This document shows positions 61,422 through 64,000 of a DNA stretch of 64,000 bases, one piece after another. Both the position numbers and the translations under genes were made by a program. The stretch spans positions 1 through 64,000 of the forward strand of contig JAEWZN010000018.1 in the NCBI GenBank assembly GCA_023395255.1. Direction: 5' to 3'. The stretch is from Deferribacteres bacterium. GTDB lineage: Bacteria > Chrysiogenota > Deferribacteres > Deferribacterales > Geovibrionaceae. The first letter of the stretch is position 1. The number at the start of each line of letters is the position of its first letter. The notes beneath the pieces were generated by a model. It had not been told where the DNA came from, did not search any database, and worked only from the letters and a program-made list of their open reading frames with translations.

Positions 61422-61455
61422 GACTGAATATAGTCCTTATTCAGTCATAAGTCAA
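61422..61455 (-). promoter_or_regulatory. Promoter and operator of the toxin-antitoxin pair
   Basis: Minus strand TTGACT (61450-61455), 17 bases, TATATT (61427-61432). A perfect inverted repeat GACTGAATA-N7-TATTCAGTC (61422-61446) covers the -10 box and most of the spacer, so bound antitoxin would exclude RNA polymerase. The -35 box overlaps the stop codon of the tgpA-like gene (61452-61454). Confidence 0.82.
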
Positions 61456-63362
61456 CGAAGTCCCTTCATCACCCGCAGGAGTTCGGCAAGCCGCTTCTTT
61501 TCATCTCTTGTCAGGCTCCTGCCTCTGTAATAAGCGCCGTGAAAAACTGCGGCAAATTCATCCGCCAGTTTTTTGAGCTCCGGATCTTTTATATCAATCT
61601 CGGTGAGCCCGGCGGACGGGTTCACGTCATAGCCCTTTCTTTTCATAAGCTTACGGAAAGCATGGGCGTAGCTCTCATCCCCTTTTGTCCTGAATACACC
61701 CCTGAAACGCCAGACTGCAAAAAAGAGCGCAGGAACAAGCAGATAGAGCAATACTGCCAATGCCCTGAGTGCAATCGCCCTGTAATCGGTTTTCAGTTTT
61801 TCAGCAGCATTCCGCACGGAGCGCACCGCCTTAACCTGTTTGGAGAAATCATAATTTATTACAAACGCATTCCAGTAAAAATTCACTGTGTCCGCCAGAA
61901 GACGCATGCGGAATGCGAAGGTTCTTTCGCCGCCGCTGAACGCGGAAGGAGCCGCAGGCGTGGGGTCTATGCGCCGCCACCCTTTCCCGTCAATATACGC
62001 CTCCACCCAGACATGGGCGTTTCTCTGCGGAACGGCGTAGTAGCCACCTGCGCCGTTGTAGTATCCGCCCGCGTAGCCGCCCACGAGCCTTGCGGGGACA
62101 CCGTTCCGCCGCAGTATAACCGCCGCCGCGGATGCGTAATATTCACAGTTGCCCAGCTTTGTTTTAAAGAGGAAGTCCTCCAGCGGAGTCCGGGAAACGG
62201 GCAGCCTGTCCAATGAATATCTGAAGCCGCTGCGGATGAAATACACCTGCATAAGCTCCGCCAGCCCTTCACCGGATGCTGTGTTTCTGAAATTGTCCGC
62301 GAATTCCGCAAGCTCCGCAGAAAGCTCAGGCAGTTCCAGAAACTGTTCATAACTATCGTATTCCTCGGTCAGATATTTTCCGGATGCGGAATAAGCCGTG
62401 TACTGAAGCCGCTTCTGCACCGGACGGTTCACGGAGTAGACAAACCCCCGCTCTCTTTCGCTGCCCCGCATATCCATGTGGAACGGAACATCCAGCCCGA
62501 ACAGATACTTATCACCGTACGGCTCAAGATAAACAGTATGCTCAGTGAGGTTCTTTTCAGGGCGTATGCGCCATCTGATACCGGATTGTTTTGATGCGCT
62601 CCATGTTTTCCCGTCGAACCTGTCCATGACAATGCCACGCCAGTATGGAGAAGAACCGCTCATTTCAGGCATTTCCGCACGGAAAATCAGCCTCGCATCC
62701 TGCTGAATATCAGAGACATTGCCCAGTGCCACACTGTCCGAAAAGCCGGTCATTGTGCCGTCCTCCCTGTTCAGAAACTGGAAGACCGGATAATTTGTTC
62801 TGGGCAGAACGGCAAACAGCATAACCGCAACGGGAATAGACAGAAGCGGTATCGCAAGTGTTTTATAAATGATACGTTTTATATGTTTAACAGGCATCAC
62901 CGCCCGTTCGTCCTCCGTCATATATGTCAGAAGAACCATTGAAACGGAAATCAGCAGGAAAAGAGCAAAAACAAACGCCAGAAACCATATACTGAGGCTG
63001 ATGAGCGCAGAACCCGCCGCCATGAACATGGCTATCATGTATATCTGCATAAAATCGCGGAATTTCTTATTCGGCTCGATAAATTTTACCGACTGAATAG
63101 CAAGCAGCGCCTCAAGGGCGGGAATGACCATATTCTCCATATTCATACGGGCTATGGTGAAAAGAATAATCAGAACAGACAGTATATTAAGCCACAAACG
63201 CGGCACACCGCCCCTTTTCCCCGCTTCCGCCCATGCTCCGTAGACAGTTGCGGCGAAAAACACCGCAGTGTAGACAACCCCTGTCTCCCCCACAAGGGGT
63301 ATCACACCTATGAGCGCTATCAGGTATGTGAGGATGTTCACCACATTTCTAATCTCAGTCAT
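61452..63362 (-). CDS. TgpA-like transglutaminase membrane protein
   Basis: A 636-residue membrane protein with about six N-terminal helices (1-200), a periplasmic transglutaminase domain and a last helix (about 550-570) followed by a cytoplasmic tail. The triad is Cys in KLGNCEYYASAAAVILRRNG, His in QRNAHVWVEAYI and Asp in RIDPTPAAP. TgpA/DUF3488 proteins are often encoded with DUF58 and MoxR, as here with DUF58; their substrate is unknown. ATG 63362 (MTEIRNVV) overlaps the DUF58 gene by eight bases; an in-frame start at 63410 lies deeper in it. Confidence 0.92.
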   Translation of the reverse strand: MTEIRNVVNILTYLIALIGVIPLVGETGVVYTAVFFAATVYGAWAEAGKRGGVPRLWLNILSVLIILFTIARMNMENMVIPALEALLAIQSVKFIEPNKKFRDFMQIYMIAMFMAAGSALISLSIWFLAFVFALFLLISVSMVLLTYMTEDERAVMPVKHIKRIIYKTLAIPLLSIPVAVMLFAVLPRTNYPVFQFLNREDGTMTGFSDSVALGNVSDIQQDARLIFRAEMPEMSGSSPYWRGIVMDRFDGKTWSASKQSGIRWRIRPEKNLTEHTVYLEPYGDKYLFGLDVPFHMDMRGSERERGFVYSVNRPVQKRLQYTAYSASGKYLTEEYDSYEQFLELPELSAELAEFADNFRNTASGEGLAELMQVYFIRSGFRYSLDRLPVSRTPLEDFLFKTKLGNCEYYASAAAVILRRNGVPARLVGGYAGGYYNGAGGYYAVPQRNAHVWVEAYIDGKGWRRIDPTPAAPSAFSGGERTFAFRMRLLADTVNFYWNAFVINYDFSKQVKAVRSVRNAAEKLKTDYRAIALRALAVLLYLLVPALFFAVWRFRGVFRTKGDESYAHAFRKLMKRKGYDVNPSAGLTEIDIKDPELKKLADEFAAVFHGAYYRGRSLTRDEKKRLAELLRVMKGLR

Positions 63363-64000
63363 AAAGTGCAAGCTCCCTGAGCATCTCAAGCCTGTGCACC
63401 GGAGTGACATCCGGCGGGAAGAGCTTTTCAGCCGTTTTCAGTCCCACGGGAGTGCCCTTATCCATCAGGCTGATGATAAGCCATGCGGCGCAGGAAAGCC
63501 TCTGCTCCGCACCGCCGTTCAGCTTCTCCGGCTCAATAATCACCGGTTCCGCGCCGAGGGATGTCATCTCCTTCACTTTCAGGCTGCCTGTGCGGGCTGT
63601 TGCCTTCCAGTGGATCATGCGCATGGAATCCCCTGCGGTGTAGCTGCGGATGGACATCAGTTCAGAGTCAAAGCCTTTTCTGTCGGTTGCGTTTTCGCCC
63701 TGTCCGCCGGATTTTGCACCGGAATATCCCGAGATGCATGGAAGAGGAGCAGGGAACACAATTACATCCACCGAGTCGGTAAGGTCTTTATAACGGGTGA
63801 AAAAGTTGAACGGAAAAACGGTCGAAACATACATTCCGCTTAAAATATGACGGCCCCTGGAGGGGAAAATTATTTCAGCGAACTTAACGCTCTGCCCGCC
63901 TGTGTCCGTGAAGGGGAAAAGCAGTTCCTGACTCTGAATATGCACCCGTATGAGGAAAGCCGGAAGAAACCGCCGCTCATTCACAAGCCGCACGCTCACA
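63355..64000 (-). CDS. DUF58 domain protein, N terminus outside the window
   Basis: The last 215 or so residues of a DUF58 protein. The hallmark of the family is IRSYTAGDSMRMIHWKATAR, usually written R.Y..GD....I.W..SAR, preceded by YVSTVFPFNFFTRYKDL and followed by LKVKEM. DUF58 proteins have two N-terminal membrane helices and a vWA-like C-terminal part, and work with MoxR ATPases; that upstream gene probably lies beyond 64000. The reading frame is open to the right edge. Confidence 0.9.
   Translation of the reverse strand, partial: VSVRLVNERRFLPAFLIRVHIQSQELLFPFTDTGGQSVKFAEIIFPSRGRHILSGMYVSTVFPFNFFTRYKDLTDSVDVIVFPAPLPCISGYSGAKSGGQGENATDRKGFDSELMSIRSYTAGDSMRMIHWKATARTGSLKVKEMTSLGAEPVIIEPEKLNGGAEQRLSCAAWLIISLMDKGTPVGLKTAEKLFPPDVTPVHRLEMLRELALYD

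Overview
The window looks like a chromosomal segment of a Gram-negative, anaerobic or microaerophilic bacterium, most plausibly of the phylum Deferribacterota (Geovibrio/Denitrovibrio/Seleniivibrio type). That placement is an inference from the combination of a small triheme class III cytochrome, LolA and LspA (outer membrane, lipoproteins), a single-chain pyruvate carboxylase, a chemoreceptor, c-di-GMP proteins, and the gene strings accA-mutL-miaA-hfq and dprA-smg-topA-trmFO-xerC. No rRNA, tRNA or CRISPR array was found. Most genes are ordinary housekeeping genes in tight operons on the minus strand.

Layout. 1-307: edge of an IS481-type insertion sequence and repeats. 0.3-4.2 kb (-): xthA, an AEC carrier, tex. 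4.3 kb (+): a YqiA-like esterase. 5.3-7.0 kb (-): a secreted transglutaminase-like protein with 14-residue Pro-rich repeats. 7.1-14.6 kb (-): accA-mutL-miaA-hfq-DUF4416-unknown-ftsB-like-xseA-greA. 14.8-17.2 kb (-): a thioredoxin-fold lipoprotein and a glycosyltransferase. 17.4-25.4 kb (+): ileS-lspA-purH, then purD-purE-TsaC/Sua5 protein-triheme cytochrome. 25.5-35.2 kb (-): a frameshifted two-receiver GGDEF regulator, then xerC, trmFO, topA, smg, dprA, an M20 amidohydrolase and lolA. 35.5-39.0 kb (+): pyruvate carboxylase. 39.6-43.3 kb (-): uvrC and a chemoreceptor. 43.4-50.0 kb (-): a complete trpEGDCFBA operon. 50.0-54.0 kb (-): six tightly packed genes (cytochrome c, flavin reductase, a 53-residue membrane microprotein, GAF/HD-GYP, DUF1461, MFS). 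54.5-59.8 kb (-): trpB2-queH-DUF2905-yjbQ-DHH-ysxC-PLD-DUF554. 60.3-64 kb: DJ-1/PfpI protein (+), a ParE/Phd toxin-antitoxin pair (-), and a TgpA/DUF58 pair (-) running off the right edge.

The most interesting signals lie outside the long genes. The trp operon has an unannotated attenuator: a 21-codon leader peptide with three consecutive Trp codons, alternative pairings and a 12-bp terminator. Its promoter is so close that the leader mRNA would be essentially leaderless. A dispersed repeat (called R1 here) occurs at about ten intergenic positions; it folds into hairpins whose stem sequences differ from copy to copy but stay complementary, while loops and linkers are constant. One R1 copy sits inside the trp leader, two occur in 94-bp tandem arrays, one in a 113-bp tandem array, and one separates a 100-bp duplication of the start of the DJ-1/PfpI gene. 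Two further repeat families (R2, the 'CATTGCGAAC...GAAGCAATCTC' type; R3, the 'CCCTCCTTT...AAAGGAGGG' type) fill most of the remaining intergenic space.
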